64,000 nt of DNA from Ruegeria atlantica (GCF_013032005.1 NZ_WQBE01000005.1:124001-188000), one strand, 5' to 3'. Shown: positions 46,996-56,681, counted from the first letter of the stretch. Translations and numbers: made by a program. Notes: a model not told the origin generated them from the sequence alone.

Positions 46996-47691
46996 ATGGG
47001 AGATCACGCACTGCCCGGGACGCCACCGGTGCCACTGACGTTGCGCAAATCGGCGCGAGCGCGGCGGATCAGTTTGCGGATTTCCCAATTGGATGGCCGG
47101 GTTACGCTGACCTATCCACAAGGCGTGCCAGAAGCCGAAGCCTTGAGTTTTGCGCGCACCAAGGAAGAGTGGATACGTCAGCACCTGCTGGACCGTCCTG
47201 ACCCTGCGGTGGTTCAGTTCGGGCAAACCATCCCGATCGAAGGCACAGAGCGGCGAATCGTGCCTGCCAGCGGGCGGCGCGTTCTGTTACAGGGCGATGA
47301 GGTTGCAGTGCCCGAGGGTGCCGAGGCACGGCGTCTGGCGCGATTTCTCAAGGAATTGGCGCGTGATCGCCTGACCGGCGCCTGCGATGATTACGCGGCG
47401 ATGCTGGGACGGTCCTATTCCAGCCTGACCATGCGCGATACACGGTCGCGTTGGGGGTCGTGCAGTTCCGCTGGCGGTCTGATGTTTTCCTGGCGGTTGA
47501 TCCTAGCGCCGCCTGAGATCCTGCATTATGTCGCCGCGCATGAGGTGGCGCATCTGGTAGAGATGAACCATTCGGCCGATTTTTGGGCGCAGGTCGAGCA
47601 GATTTTCGGCGACTATCGCGATCAGCGGCGTTGGCTGCGCGACAACGGGGCGCAACTGCATCAATACAGATTTGATGCGTCCGCGAGTTGA
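46996..47691 (+). CDS. YgjP-like metallopeptidase (SprT/M48-related)
   Basis: A protein of about 231 residues. The zinc motif is AAHEVAHLVEMNHSADFW (HExxH plus a downstream His), preceded by TRSRWGSCSSAGGLMFSWRL, the hallmark of the DUF45/YgjP family. The ATG at 46996 lies eleven bases after AGGAG and is preferred over an upstream in-frame start. The natural substrate is unknown. It is divergent from the FYDLN gene. Confidence 0.9.
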   Translation: MGDHALPGTPPVPLTLRKSARARRISLRISQLDGRVTLTYPQGVPEAEALSFARTKEEWIRQHLLDRPDPAVVQFGQTIPIEGTERRIVPASGRRVLLQGDEVAVPEGAEARRLARFLKELARDRLTGACDDYAAMLGRSYSSLTMRDTRSRWGSCSSAGGLMFSWRLILAPPEILHYVAAHEVAHLVEMNHSADFWAQVEQIFGDYRDQRRWLRDNGAQLHQYRFDASAS

Positions 47692-47721
47692 CCCTGGGCT
47701 CATTTGTGATCACATGGGGAT

Positions 47722-48369
47722 ATGTTGTCAGCGCGTCCCACTGAATCCCATACTGCCACCCATGATCGGGTCTATCGCATCCTTCGCGCACGTATCATGC
47801 ACGGTGAAATGGCGCCGGGGCAGGCGCTGACCCTGCGCGGGATCGGTAAGGAATTTGGCGTCTCGATGACCCCCGCGCGCGAGGCCGTGCGCCGCTTGGC
47901 AGCCGAGGGAGCGCTGTTTCTATCCACATCGGGCCGGGTTTCGACGCCTGAGCTGACTAATGACCGGATCGAAGAGTTGGCTGCGCTTCGTGCGCTGCTT
48001 GAGGTCGAACTTGCCAGCCGCGCCCTGCCGCGTGCACATATGGCGCTGATTGACCGGCTGCAAAGCATCAACATGAACGTGGCCGAGATGGTCACCAAAC
48101 GTGATGCCGTTGGCTATATTCGCTCAAACCTAGAATTTCACCGCACTCTGTATCTGCGGGCGCAGGCTCCGGCAATGCTCGCGATTGCAGAAACAGTCTG
48201 GCTGCAACTTGGTCCCACCATGCGTGCGCTGTACGGCCGACTGCGGCGGACCGACCCGCCGCATAACCACAAACTGATCATCGCCGCTTTGCAGGCCGGT
48301 GACGAGCCTGGATTGCGTTTGGCCGTCCGCTCGGACGTGACTCAGGGACTGAGGTTGCTGGTCAGCTGA
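47722..48369 (+). CDS. GntR-family regulator (FadR/FCD subfamily)
   Basis: A 215-residue regulator. The winged HTH spans about residues 12-72 (HDRVYRILRARIMHGEMAPG, GKEFGVSMTPAREAVRRLAA) and is followed by an all-helical FCD effector domain with metal-binding type His residues (NLEFHRTLY, NHKLIIAAL). It starts 30 bases after the metallopeptidase gene. Ligand and targets are unknown. Confidence 0.9.
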   Translation: MLSARPTESHTATHDRVYRILRARIMHGEMAPGQALTLRGIGKEFGVSMTPAREAVRRLAAEGALFLSTSGRVSTPELTNDRIEELAALRALLEVELASRALPRAHMALIDRLQSINMNVAEMVTKRDAVGYIRSNLEFHRTLYLRAQAPAMLAIAETVWLQLGPTMRALYGRLRRTDPPHNHKLIIAALQAGDEPGLRLAVRSDVTQGLRLLVS

Positions 48370-48480
48370 GCGGCTTGTTGCCGAAGCCCGAATTTTGCAT
48401 CTGATTGACGTCGTCGTTCTGGTTTGGGGATTGGGTCTGGGCTAGTCTGGACCAAATCACAACAAGAGCAGTTTTCAGTT

Positions 48481-49608
48481 ATGATCAATCGACGGATATT
48501 TTCTTTGGGACTCGGGTCAGCCCTGTTATCTGCCTGTTCCACAGGCACCCCCACCAGCACCCCGGCGTCACGGATGCGGCCTGTGCCCAACGCCGGGTGG
48601 GATGCATGGGTTGCTGGTTTCAAGGGCCGCGCGGCGTCGCAGGGGATATCGCAGACAACCCTAAACCTGGCTTTTCAGGGGGCGGGGTACCTGCCCGATG
48701 TGATCGAGCGGGACCGCAATCAAGTCGAATTCAAACGTTCGCTCGAGGACTATTTGGCCATCGCGGCCTCAGATGAGCGGATCGCAACCGGCAAGCAGAT
48801 GCTGGTGCGCCATGCAGGCACCCTGTCGCAGATCGAAGCGAAATATGGCGTCGACAAAGAAGTAATCGTGGCCGTCTGGGGCTTGGAAAGCCGCTACGGC
48901 GCGCGGCGCGGGGATGTGCCGGTGGTGTCCGCAGTGTCGACTTTGGCTTATGACGGGCGGCGCGGTGCGTTCTTTGAAAAGCAACTGATCGCAGCTTTGC
49001 GGATCATTCAAGAGGGCGACACAAGCCCCGCCAACATGACCGGCAGCTGGGCCGGAGCAATGGGACACACGCAGTTCATTCCGACGTCCTATCTGGCCTA
49101 TGCGGTGGATTTCACCGCCGATGGGCGGCGCGATATCTGGTCCGAGGACCCGACAGATTCGCTGGCCTCGACCGCAGCCTATCTGGCACGCGCGGGTTGG
49201 GTGCGTGGACAGCCCTGGGGTGGTGAGGCCGGGACGGTGTCTGGTTCGCCCGTTGCAGTTCTGCAGCCGCAAAAGCCGGGGCCACGTATCGCGGTATTCC
49301 GCAATTTTCAGGTCATCAAGCGCTATAACAATTCGGACAGCTACGCGATTGGCGTCGGACATTTGTCTGACCGGATTGCAGGCGGTGCGCCGTTTCAGGC
49401 CTCATTCGGGCCAGACGCAACGGGTTTGACGCTGGAAGATCGCAAGGAGCTCCAGCGCCGACTGACATCGGCCGGCTATGATACTCAGGGCGCGGACGGG
49501 GTGATCGGCAACAACACCAAATCCGCCATCAGCGCCTATCAGCGCGCCAGTGGCATGCCGGTCACCGGGGAACCCTCGGTTGCGTTGCTGCGCGGCTTGG
49601 GGGGCTGA
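48481..49608 (+). CDS. lytic murein transglycosylase (MltB family) lipoprotein
   Basis: A 375-residue protein. A lipobox (LLSAC, Cys about residue 20) ends the signal. The SLT_2/MltB domain runs from about 40 to 290, with the catalytic Glu in VWGLESRYGARRGDVPVVSA and the GAMGHTQFIPTSYL block. The C-terminal 60 residues are a peptidoglycan-binding domain (LQRRLTSAGYDTQGADGVIG, NNTKSAISAYQ). It cleaves glycan strands to 1,6-anhydromuropeptides. The ATG at 48481 is chosen because it starts the signal peptide. Confidence 0.93.
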   Translation: MINRRIFSLGLGSALLSACSTGTPTSTPASRMRPVPNAGWDAWVAGFKGRAASQGISQTTLNLAFQGAGYLPDVIERDRNQVEFKRSLEDYLAIAASDERIATGKQMLVRHAGTLSQIEAKYGVDKEVIVAVWGLESRYGARRGDVPVVSAVSTLAYDGRRGAFFEKQLIAALRIIQEGDTSPANMTGSWAGAMGHTQFIPTSYLAYAVDFTADGRRDIWSEDPTDSLASTAAYLARAGWVRGQPWGGEAGTVSGSPVAVLQPQKPGPRIAVFRNFQVIKRYNNSDSYAIGVGHLSDRIAGGAPFQASFGPDATGLTLEDRKELQRRLTSAGYDTQGADGVIGNNTKSAISAYQRASGMPVTGEPSVALLRGLGG

Positions 49609-49612
49609 CGGT

Positions 49613-50575
49613 TTACGCCGCCAGCCCTTTCGAGCCGATATCGAGGAATTTCTGCCGGCGGTCTTGAATCAGGGCCGCCGCGTCTTTGCCGTCCAGTTCT
49701 TTCAGCATCAGGGTGATAGCATCCCGAACGGATTCGACGGTGGCAGGACGGTCGCGATGGGCACCGCCTTTGGGTTCCTGAATGATAAGATCGCAGACGC
49801 CCAGCTTGTGCAGGTCCTGCGCGGTCAGGCGCAGCGCCTCGGCGGCCTCGCGCATTTTTTCGGCATCTTTCCACAGGATCGAGGCGCAGCCTTCCGGCGA
49901 GATCACCGAATAGACCGAATGTTCCAGCATCGCGACGCGGTTCGCCGTCGCAAAGGCCACAGCCCCGCCGGACCCGCCTTCGCCGATGATCACCGACACC
50001 AGCGGCACGCCGATCTTCAGGCACATCTCGGTCGACCGGGCAATGGCCTCGGACTGACCGCGTTCCTCGGCCCCCTTGCCGGGATAGGCGCCTGCCGTGT
50101 CGATCAGAGTGATAACGGGCAGGCCAAAGCGACCGGCCATTTCCATCAGGCGCACGGCCTTGCGATACCCTTCGGGGCGGGCCATGCCGAAATTCCGTTC
50201 GATCCGCGATTTGGTGTCCGAACCCTTTTCATGACCAATCACCATAACAGGCTGATCGTTGAACCGTGCCAGACCACCGATAACTGCCAGATCGTCGGCA
50301 AAGTTGCGATCGCCCGCCAGCGGGGTGAACTCGGTAAACAGCGCCTCGACATAGTCCTTGCAATGCGGGCGGTCCGGATGGCGCGCCACCTGGCATTTTC
50401 GCCAGGGGGTCAGATCGCCATAAAGCTCTTCCAGAAGCTTTGCGGCCTTGGCGTCCAGCGCAGCGGCTTCTTCGGCCACGTCCATCTCTTCGTTGGCACG
50501 GGCCAGCGCACGCAATTCCTCGGCCTTGCCTTCAATCTCGGCCAGCGGTTTTTCGAAATCCAGATACTGGGTCAT
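49613..50575 (-). CDS. accA: acetyl-CoA carboxylase carboxyltransferase subunit alpha
   Basis: A 320-residue AccA of standard length. Motifs include [54 protein letters not shown] and [20 protein letters not shown], and the [12 protein letters not shown] oxyanion-type loop. It transfers the carboxyl group from biotin to acetyl-CoA with AccD, the first step of fatty acid synthesis. The ATG at 50575 is used. It is convergent with the transglycosylase gene, only 4 bases apart. Confidence 0.97.
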   Translation of the reverse strand: MTQYLDFEKPLAEIEGKAEELRALARANEEMDVAEEAAALDAKAAKLLEELYGDLTPWRKCQVARHPDRPHCKDYVEALFTEFTPLAGDRNFADDLAVIGGLARFNDQPVMVIGHEKGSDTKSRIERNFGMARPEGYRKAVRLMEMAGRFGLPVITLIDTAGAYPGKGAEERGQSEAIARSTEMCLKIGVPLVSVIIGEGGSGGAVAFATANRVAMLEHSVYSVISPEGCASILWKDAEKMREAAEALRLTAQDLHKLGVCDLIIQEPKGGAHRDRPATVESVRDAITLMLKELDGKDAAALIQDRRQKFLDIGSKGLAA

Positions 50576-50696
50576 GACGCCTCTCAACGCGGAAGTTCTT
50601 TGCTATATGACCTGAGGTTGCGCGGGATGCAACTCAGCAAGATTTGTGGATGCGGAATATGCGACCACGGATAAGCAAAGAGAAGGAAGGTTGCCG

Positions 50697-51530
50697 ATGG
50701 CAAACAGCTACGAAGATCGCATTCTGCGCGTCTTGACTTACATCCACGATCACCCCGCCGGGGATCTGTCGTTGGATGCCTTGTCTGATGTGGCTGCGAT
50801 GTCCCGGTTTCACTGGCATCGTGTGTTTCGCGCGATTACCGGCGAAACCTGTGCGCAAGCTGTCCGCCGGATCCGGTTGCACCGTGCCGCGTGTTGGCTG
50901 GTGCAAACCGACCGGTCCGTGGCAGAGATCGCGTCGGCGGTGGGTTATCCTAATCTGAATTCCTTTGTGCGGGCCTTTTCGCAGGCCTACAGCACCAGCC
51001 CGGCGGCCTTTAGAAAATCCGGGCGTTGGCTGGTGCTTAATCGCAAATTGAGAATCGGAGAATATCCAATGCATCCCGTTACAACCCGTACAGAACCCGC
51101 CCGCCGCGTAATCGCCTTGGCTCATAAAGGGGATTACGCAGAGATCGGCAATAAGTTTGAGGCATTTGGTGCCTTGTGTGAATCCCGCAACCTGTGGTCT
51201 CAACTTGGTCCAGTCATCGGCGTCTATCTGGACAGCCCCGATGATGTGTCACAAGACCAACTGCGCAGCTATGCAGGCGCCGAATTCAAAGGTGGTGACA
51301 CACCAGAGGGTATGGAAGACGTGCAGATTCCAGGCGGCAAAACAGCTATTCTGACCTACAAGGGCCCATACTCCGGTTTGCACGCGGCGTATCACACGCT
51401 GTTCGGGAACTGGCTGCCCGAGTCAGGCGAGGAACCCGCGGACCAGCCGTGCTACGAGATCTACCTGAACGATCCGCGCAACACCGCACCCGAAGAGCTG
51501 CTGACCGAAATTTGCCTACCGCTGAAATAG
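50697..51530 (+). CDS. AraC-family regulator with GyrI-like domain
   Basis: A 277-residue protein. The N-terminal 110 residues are an AraC DNA-binding domain (LSLDALSDVAAMSRFHWHRV, RSVAEIASAVGYPNLNSFVR), and residues about 125-277 form a GyrI-like effector-binding domain (YAEIGNKFEAFGALCESRNL, KTAILTYKGPYSGLHAAYH, CYEIYLND). Such proteins (Rob/SoxS-type fusions) sense small drugs or metabolites. The ATG at 50697 follows AGAAGGAAGGTTGCCG. Confidence 0.92.
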   Translation: MANSYEDRILRVLTYIHDHPAGDLSLDALSDVAAMSRFHWHRVFRAITGETCAQAVRRIRLHRAACWLVQTDRSVAEIASAVGYPNLNSFVRAFSQAYSTSPAAFRKSGRWLVLNRKLRIGEYPMHPVTTRTEPARRVIALAHKGDYAEIGNKFEAFGALCESRNLWSQLGPVIGVYLDSPDDVSQDQLRSYAGAEFKGGDTPEGMEDVQIPGGKTAILTYKGPYSGLHAAYHTLFGNWLPESGEEPADQPCYEIYLNDPRNTAPEELLTEICLPLK

Positions 51531-51531
51531 G

Positions 51532-52128
51532 TCAGTTTGGCCACAGGACCGGGTAGAGCGAGGCGATCAGCAGCATCGCCATGGTCCAGTTGAAAACCAC
51601 CAACCGGCGCGGGTTTGTCAAAATCCGCGCCATCTGCTGCCCCAGCACCGTCCAGGTGCTGACCGACGGCAGGTTCACCGCTCCGAATATCAGCGCCACG
51701 ATGATGATGGCTTGCAGCGTGTGATCTGGCGTGTAGGCCGTAGTAGCCGTCAGGGCCATGGCCCAGGCCTTTGGATTGACCCATTGAAAGGCGGCAGCTT
51801 GCAGAAAGGTCATTGGATCACCCTCGGCCATCTTGCCATTGGCCGGGGCCGAGTGCGCGATCTTCCACGCCAGATACAGTAGATAGACGACCGAGACGAG
51901 TTTCAGCACCGTGTAGCTGACCGGGTATCGGTCAAATACCTGCACCAAACCGGCACCGACCAGCAGGACCATGACAGTAAACCCCAACCCGATCCCCAAC
52001 ATATGCGGGATGGTTCGGCGAAACCCGAAATTGGCCCCCGAGGCCATCAGCATCAGGTTGTTCGGCCCAGGCGTGATGGACGAGACAAAAGCAAAGGCGA
52101 TCAGGGCCAGAAGGACGTCATAGGTCAT
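51532..52128 (-). CDS. LysE-family amino acid exporter
   Basis: A 198-residue membrane protein with five to six helices. It opens with LLALIAFAFVSSITPGPNNL, the LysE/RhtB hallmark, and has AFQWVNPKAWAMALTATTAY. It exports amino acids or related compounds. It is divergent from an Lrp/AsnC gene with 73 bases between starts, the usual regulator-exporter pair. It ends one base from the stop of the convergent AraC gene. Confidence 0.9.
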   Translation of the reverse strand: MTYDVLLALIAFAFVSSITPGPNNLMLMASGANFGFRRTIPHMLGIGLGFTVMVLLVGAGLVQVFDRYPVSYTVLKLVSVVYLLYLAWKIAHSAPANGKMAEGDPMTFLQAAAFQWVNPKAWAMALTATTAYTPDHTLQAIIIVALIFGAVNLPSVSTWTVLGQQMARILTNPRRLVVFNWTMAMLLIASLYPVLWPN

Positions 52129-52201
52129 GGCGGGGATAATCACTGACAAAACAGCAAATGAAATTGCGTTTTTGTGCGTGTTTGGGGTAATTACACAATT
52201 A

Positions 52202-52654
52202 ATGGCGAAGATTGATCACATAAATCAACAAATATTGCGCGCGCTGACAGGTGACGGCCGTATCAGCAACCTGGAACTGGCGGACCGCGTTGGCCTGTCG
52301 CCCTCGGCCTGCTTGCGTCGCGTGCAAGAACTTGAGCGCGCTGGCGTGATCACCGGCTACCGCGCGGTATTAAGCCCGAAAGAACTGGGCGTAGGGTTCG
52401 TGGGGTACATCGGCGTTGGATTGGGAGAGCATACCAAAGCCGCGCAGGAAGGTTTCGAACGGGCCGTGCAGCATGCGCCCGAAGTGATCGAATGCCACAA
52501 TATCACCGGCACCATCGAATACTTGCTGCGTGTGGAATGCGCTGATCTTGCCGAGTACAAAACCTTTCACACAGAGGTGCTGGGAACCCTGCCGCATGTG
52601 ACGTCGATCACCTCCTACGTGGTGATGGATTCACCCAAGGATTTGCGCGCCTGA
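52202..52654 (+). CDS. Lrp/AsnC-family regulator
   Basis: A 150-residue Lrp-type protein: HTH at residues 5-60 (IDHINQQILRALTGDGRISN, then LADRVGLSPSACLRRVQELE) and a RAM effector domain (VIECHNITGTIEYLLRVECA). The start at 52202 fits family length. It probably senses an amino acid and controls the divergent LysE exporter. Confidence 0.93.
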   Translation: MAKIDHINQQILRALTGDGRISNLELADRVGLSPSACLRRVQELERAGVITGYRAVLSPKELGVGFVGYIGVGLGEHTKAAQEGFERAVQHAPEVIECHNITGTIEYLLRVECADLAEYKTFHTEVLGTLPHVTSITSYVVMDSPKDLRA

Positions 52655-52770
52655 CAGGGAAATTGTGAATTTTAACTGTCTTGCGGGGAAAATCCTCACA
52701 TCCTAGTGTCACAGCAATGGGAAAACCAAAATGGGGCAAACCCCTCTTATGCCGTCACAGGGAGACGATC

Positions 52771-53349
52771 ATGAAACTAATCAAAGCCGGTGCGCTTGCC
52801 GCAGCTATGGCATTGATTGCCGGAGCGGTAGCGTCAGCGCCGCTTAAGCTGCAACCTGCAAACCCACAACCCAGCCCGCAGGCCGGGTTGAATGTGAAAT
52901 ACTATGGTACAGGCAATCAACACAAGAAGATCCGAGATCTGAGCCAGGCAAAAAGCCTGCTGTCTCAAGCGCAACCCGGAACACCGTTGCGGGGGTTGGA
53001 TTACAGGGACACCAGCAAGGGTGAGGACGTCATGACATTCGACGGCGCTTACAACGTTGCTGCCGAAGTTACTGGGTATATGCGGTTCGACTCGCCGGGG
53101 ATTTACGAGTTGGAAACGTGGTCAAATGACGGGATTGAGGCTTCGGTTGGTGGTCAACAGATTGGCCGCGTAACCGGTATTCAAGGCTGTGAAGCCAATC
53201 AACGTACCGAAGTAGAAGTGCCCCAAGCGGGCTGGTATCCGTTGAAGATCATCTATTTTCAAAAATTGGGATCCTCTTGCCTGATGATGAAATCGGGCAA
53301 ACAAGGCGAAAAACTCACCTGGGTGCCCAACGACATCTTCGGGCGGTAA
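52771..53349 (+). CDS. secreted PA14-like domain protein
   Basis: A 192-residue protein with a Sec signal (MKLIKAGALAAAMALIAGAV, cleaved near ASA). The mature part resembles a PA14-type beta domain: AEVTGYMRFDSPGIYELETW, SNDGIEASVGGQQIGR and VPQAGWYPLKIIYFQKLGSS. A Cys pair (GCEAN, SSCLMM) may form a disulfide. PA14 domains usually bind carbohydrate, but no enzyme domain is attached here. The ATG follows GGGAGACGATC. A strong terminator follows. Confidence 0.75.
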   Translation: MKLIKAGALAAAMALIAGAVASAPLKLQPANPQPSPQAGLNVKYYGTGNQHKKIRDLSQAKSLLSQAQPGTPLRGLDYRDTSKGEDVMTFDGAYNVAAEVTGYMRFDSPGIYELETWSNDGIEASVGGQQIGRVTGIQGCEANQRTEVEVPQAGWYPLKIIYFQKLGSSCLMMKSGKQGEKLTWVPNDIFGR

Positions 53350-53353
53350 CAAG

Positions 53354-53380
53354 AAGGCGCCCCGCGGGGCGCCTTTTTTT
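53354..53380 (+). terminator. intrinsic terminator of the PA14-like gene
   Basis: AAGGCGCCCC-GC-GGGGCGCCTT followed directly by a run of T to 53380. It lies five bases after the stop and may also end the convergent mcl1 transcript. Confidence 0.9.
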
Positions 53381-53385
53381 GGCCA

Positions 53386-54345
53386 TTAGCCAGCGGCGAT
53401 CAGTTCCGCTTGCGCCACAATCACTTCGGCCTGTTTGATCGACGCGATATCGACCAGACGCCCTTTGTAGACGGTCGCGCCTTCGCCATTGGCCTTGGCC
53501 TGTTCCATTGCCGCCAGGATTTCGCGCGCTTCCGAAACAGCCTCGTCCGAGGGGGTAAAAACCTCGTTGGCCAGTGCGATCTGCTTGGGATGGATCGCCC
53601 ATTTGCCGACCATACCCAGCGTGGCTGAGCGTTTGGCCTGTGCGATGTATCCCTCATCATCCGAGAAGTCACCAAACGGCCCGTCCACCGGCAGCACGCC
53701 ATGGGTTCGGCAAGCGGCGACGATGGCCGCTTGTGCCCAATGCCAAGGATCGGACCAGTGCTTTTCGCCTTCGCGCAGCATGTAATAGTTTTCCTGCGTT
53801 CCGCCGATGCCGGTGGTCTGCATGCCCATCGATGCCGCGAAATCCGCCGCACCCAGACTCATCGCCTGCATTCGTGGTGACGAGGCCGCGATTTCCTCGA
53901 CATGGGCAATGCCTGCGGCAGATTCGATGATCACTTCGAAGGATACCGGCTTGGTGCGGCCCTTGGCGCGTTCGATGGCGGTAACCAGCGCGTCCACGGC
54001 ATAGACATCTTCGGCGCAGCCGACCTTGGGGATCATGATCTGGTCCAGACGGTCGCCAGCCTGTTCCAGCAGATCCACAACGTCGCGATACCAATAGGAT
54101 GTGTCCAGTCCGTTAATGCGCACGGACATGTACTTGTTGCCCCAATCCACGGTGTTCAGCGCCTCGATCACATTGGCGCGGGCCGCGTCCTTGTCCGACG
54201 GCGCCACCGAGTCCTCAAGATCAAGGTTGATCACGTCTGCCGCTGACGCGGCCATTTTCGGAAACAGCTTGGTGTTCGATCCAGGCCCGAACAGCTGGCA
54301 ACGGTTGGGGCGGGCGGGGGCGGCGGGTTGAAGGCGAAAGCTCAT
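53386..54345 (-). CDS. mcl1: L-malyl-CoA / beta-methylmalyl-CoA lyase
   Basis: A 319-residue HpcH/HpaI-family lyase, the same size as Rhodobacter Mcl1. Conserved parts are RCQLFGPGSNTKLFPKMAAS, ADVINLDLEDSVAPSDKDAA, the metal-binding Glu in SFEVIIESAAGIAHVEEIAA, and MVGKWAIHPKQIALANEVFT. It cleaves malyl-CoA to acetyl-CoA and glyoxylate, and methylmalyl-CoA to propionyl-CoA and glyoxylate, as in the ethylmalonyl-CoA pathway. It is divergent from dgcN, 295 bases apart. Confidence 0.92.
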   Translation of the reverse strand: MSFRLQPAAPARPNRCQLFGPGSNTKLFPKMAASAADVINLDLEDSVAPSDKDAARANVIEALNTVDWGNKYMSVRINGLDTSYWYRDVVDLLEQAGDRLDQIMIPKVGCAEDVYAVDALVTAIERAKGRTKPVSFEVIIESAAGIAHVEEIAASSPRMQAMSLGAADFAASMGMQTTGIGGTQENYYMLREGEKHWSDPWHWAQAAIVAACRTHGVLPVDGPFGDFSDDEGYIAQAKRSATLGMVGKWAIHPKQIALANEVFTPSDEAVSEAREILAAMEQAKANGEGATVYKGRLVDIASIKQAEVIVAQAELIAAG

Positions 54346-54479
54346 CTGGACCTCGTGCGAGAAATGAAATTACAATTTTTCTGCTCATTGAGGTATTAAA
54401 TTGCGTGCTTATGCGCAAGCGTCTTTATGCAAGTGCGGCATTGCGTTCGCAGCATTTGCCGCGGAAAGCGATCAAACTG

Positions 54480-54498
54480 GTGATTAAAGTTTAATCAC
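54480..54498. promoter_or_regulatory. perfect palindrome between mcl1 and dgcN
   Basis: GTGATTAAA-g-TTTAATCAC is a perfect 9-base inverted repeat around one base, placed between the divergent starts (134 bases from mcl1, 142 from dgcN). It looks like an operator for a dimeric regulator. A second repeat, TTGCG-N8-CGCAA, lies at 54401-54418, nearer mcl1. Confidence 0.55.
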
Positions 54499-54640
54499 TG
54501 TGAAAACTTGAAAGAATATTTCAGTAAATGAAGAACTCGCGCGAAAATTTCCCACCAATGGCAACTATGTCAGGCGAAAACGCAAAGCACTCGTCAGGCG
54601 CGTCCCATAGGCTGCGCCGGAATCAAAGGAGTGAACCGCA

Positions 54641-55642
54641 ATGATCGAGACACCGTACCTGCTGTTTTTGGGCGATGCGCCCGACCAATTGGCGGCCAAA
54701 GTGGCAGTTGGCATCAAAGACTGGCGCCCGGAAAACGCTGTGGGCCAATATCGGATGGACGGCTGCAAGGCCGATCTGGGCCTGACGGACATGACCCTGA
54801 CCGAAGCAAAAGAGGCGGGCGCTAAGACTCTGGTCATCGGTGTGGCCAACCGCGGCGGCGTGATCAGCCAGGAATGGAAAAAGGTTCTAGTGATGGCGCT
54901 GGAGGAAGGCTTTGATCTGGCGTCTGGCCTGCACAACCTGCTGCGCGACGAGCCCGATCTGGTTGCGGTTGCCGAGGCCACGGGCCGCAAGCTGCATGAT
55001 GTGCGCGTTCCCGAGGTCGAGTACCCGATTGCAAACGGCATCAAACGCAAGGGCAAGCGGTGTCTGGCAGTTGGCACGGATTGCTCGGTCGGCAAGATGT
55101 ACACGGCGATGGCGATGGATGCCGAAATGCGCAAGCGTGGCATGAAATCCACCTTCCGTGCCACCGGCCAGACCGGTATTCTGATCACCGGTGACGGTGT
55201 GCCGCTGGACGCCGTGATCGCTGACTTCATGGCCGGATCGGTCGAATGGCTGACACCCGACAATGACGACGACCACTGGGACTTGATCGAAGGGCAGGGA
55301 TCGCTGTTCCACGTGTCCTACTCCGGTGTGACCATGGCGCTAATCCACGGCGGCCAGCCGGACGCACTGATCCTGAGCCACGAACCCACCCGTGAGCATA
55401 TGCGCGGTCTGCCGACCTATACTTTGCCGACGCTTGAAAACCTGCGCGACACCGCGCTGGCACTTGCCAAGGTTGCAAACCCTGATTGTCAGGTCGTGGG
55501 TGTCTCGGTCAACACACAGCACATGAGCGAAGAGGACGCCATCGCCTATCTGGCGAAGGTCGAGGCCGATATGGGTCTACCCGCCACTGATCCGTTCCGC
55601 TTTGGTCCGGGCAAACTGGTCGACGCGCTGGCTGCGTTGTGA
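54641..55642 (+). CDS. dgcN: D-glutamate N-acetyltransferase DgcN (DUF1611)
   Basis: A 333-residue DUF1611-family protein. The N-terminal part (DQLAAKVAVGIKDWRPENAV, TLVIGVANRGGVIS) is followed by a P-loop-like segment, AVGTDCSVGKMYTAMAMDAE, and a block GQGSLFHVSYSGVTMALIHG. DgcN was described as acetylating D-glutamate in a marine D-glutamate pathway, with DgcA then racemising N-acetyl-D-glutamate. The start at 54641 follows AAAGGAGTGAACCGCA. A hairpin separates it from dgcA. Confidence 0.88.
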   Translation: MIETPYLLFLGDAPDQLAAKVAVGIKDWRPENAVGQYRMDGCKADLGLTDMTLTEAKEAGAKTLVIGVANRGGVISQEWKKVLVMALEEGFDLASGLHNLLRDEPDLVAVAEATGRKLHDVRVPEVEYPIANGIKRKGKRCLAVGTDCSVGKMYTAMAMDAEMRKRGMKSTFRATGQTGILITGDGVPLDAVIADFMAGSVEWLTPDNDDDHWDLIEGQGSLFHVSYSGVTMALIHGGQPDALILSHEPTREHMRGLPTYTLPTLENLRDTALALAKVANPDCQVVGVSVNTQHMSEEDAIAYLAKVEADMGLPATDPFRFGPGKLVDALAAL

Positions 55643-55650
55643 TCAATAGA

Positions 55651-55676
55651 CCCCGCCAGAGGACTCTCTGGCGGGG
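55651..55676 (+). terminator. hairpin between dgcN and dgcA
   Basis: CCCCGCCAGAG and CTCTGGCGGGG form a perfect 11-base stem with a 4-base loop. No T run follows, and dgcA starts 30 bases later, so it may act as an attenuator or as a stabilising element in the operon rather than a full terminator. Confidence 0.6.
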
Positions 55677-55705
55677 AAATCTTGAATGAATAAAGGAGTG
55701 GGCGC

Positions 55706-56671
55706 GTGCAGATTGACGTCTCTCGTGATGTATTCCGGTTGGCTCAGGTCTTTACGATCTCGCGCGGGTCTAGGACCGAAGCGAATGTGCTGACTGTACG
55801 TGTATCGGATGGCGCGCATCAGGGGTGGGGCGAATGTGTGCCCTACGCGCGGTATAATGAGACGCTGGAGTCGGTCGAGGCCGAAATTGCCGGTTTGCCC
55901 CAGACGTTTGATCGAGCGCAGTTGATGGATCTGTTGCCCGCTGGTGCCGCCCGCAATGCGGTAGACTGTGCGCTGTGGGATCTTGAGGCGAAGCGCGCCG
56001 GAAAACGTGCATGGGAACTGGCCGGACTGCCCGCGCCCGGCCCAGAGATCACCGCCTACACCTTGTCGCTGGACACGCCGGAAAAGATGCAGGCACAGGC
56101 GGCTGAGAACGCGTATCGTCCGCTGTTGAAGATCAAGCTGGGCACGCCAGACGACATGCCTCGTCTGGAAGCCGTACGCGCAGGTGCCCCTGACGCCAAG
56201 ATCATCGTCGACGCCAATGAGGGCTGGTCGGCGGAAGTCTATGCCGATCTGGCACCGCATCTGGTGCGGCTGGGAGTTGCGCTGGTCGAACAGCCTCTGC
56301 CAGCCGGGGAAGATGACGCTCTGATCGGGATGGATCGCCCGGTGCCGGTGTGTGCCGATGAATCGTGCCATGACCGCAGTAGCCTGCCCACGATGAAGGG
56401 CAAGTATGACGTGGTAAACATCAAGCTCGACAAGACCGGCGGTTTGACCGAGGCGCTGGCCCTGCGTGAACAGGCGCTGGCCGAGGGTTACAAAGTTATG
56501 GTCGGATGCATGGTCGGCAGTTCGCTGGCTATGGCGCCCGCGACACTGCTGGCGCAGGGTGCGATGGTAACAGACCTTGACGGCCCGCTTCTGTTGGCCG
56601 AAGACCGCGACAACCCGCTGAATTTTGATGATGCCGGAGTGCATCCGCCTTTGGCGGCGCTCTGGGGGTGA
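55706..56671 (+). CDS. dgcA: N-acetyl-D-glutamate racemase DgcA (enolase superfamily)
   Basis: A 321-residue protein of the muconate-cycloisomerase/dipeptide-epimerase subgroup. The first catalytic Lys is in LLKIKLG, the metal ligands follow in KIIVDANEGW, LVEQPL and CADESCHD, and the second Lys is in YDVVNIKLDKTGG. The GTG start at 55706 has AAAGGAG at good distance. With DgcN it forms the described D-glutamate utilisation pair; older annotations call it L-Ala-D/L-Glu epimerase. Confidence 0.88.
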   Translation: MQIDVSRDVFRLAQVFTISRGSRTEANVLTVRVSDGAHQGWGECVPYARYNETLESVEAEIAGLPQTFDRAQLMDLLPAGAARNAVDCALWDLEAKRAGKRAWELAGLPAPGPEITAYTLSLDTPEKMQAQAAENAYRPLLKIKLGTPDDMPRLEAVRAGAPDAKIIVDANEGWSAEVYADLAPHLVRLGVALVEQPLPAGEDDALIGMDRPVPVCADESCHDRSSLPTMKGKYDVVNIKLDKTGGLTEALALREQALAEGYKVMVGCMVGSSLAMAPATLLAQGAMVTDLDGPLLLAEDRDNPLNFDDAGVHPPLAALWG

Positions 56672-56681
56672 CGAACGCCCG

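Noticed and set aside
54565..55263. A 232-codon minus-strand open frame over dgcN
   Set aside because: It is Ser/Arg-rich antisense of a conserved gene.
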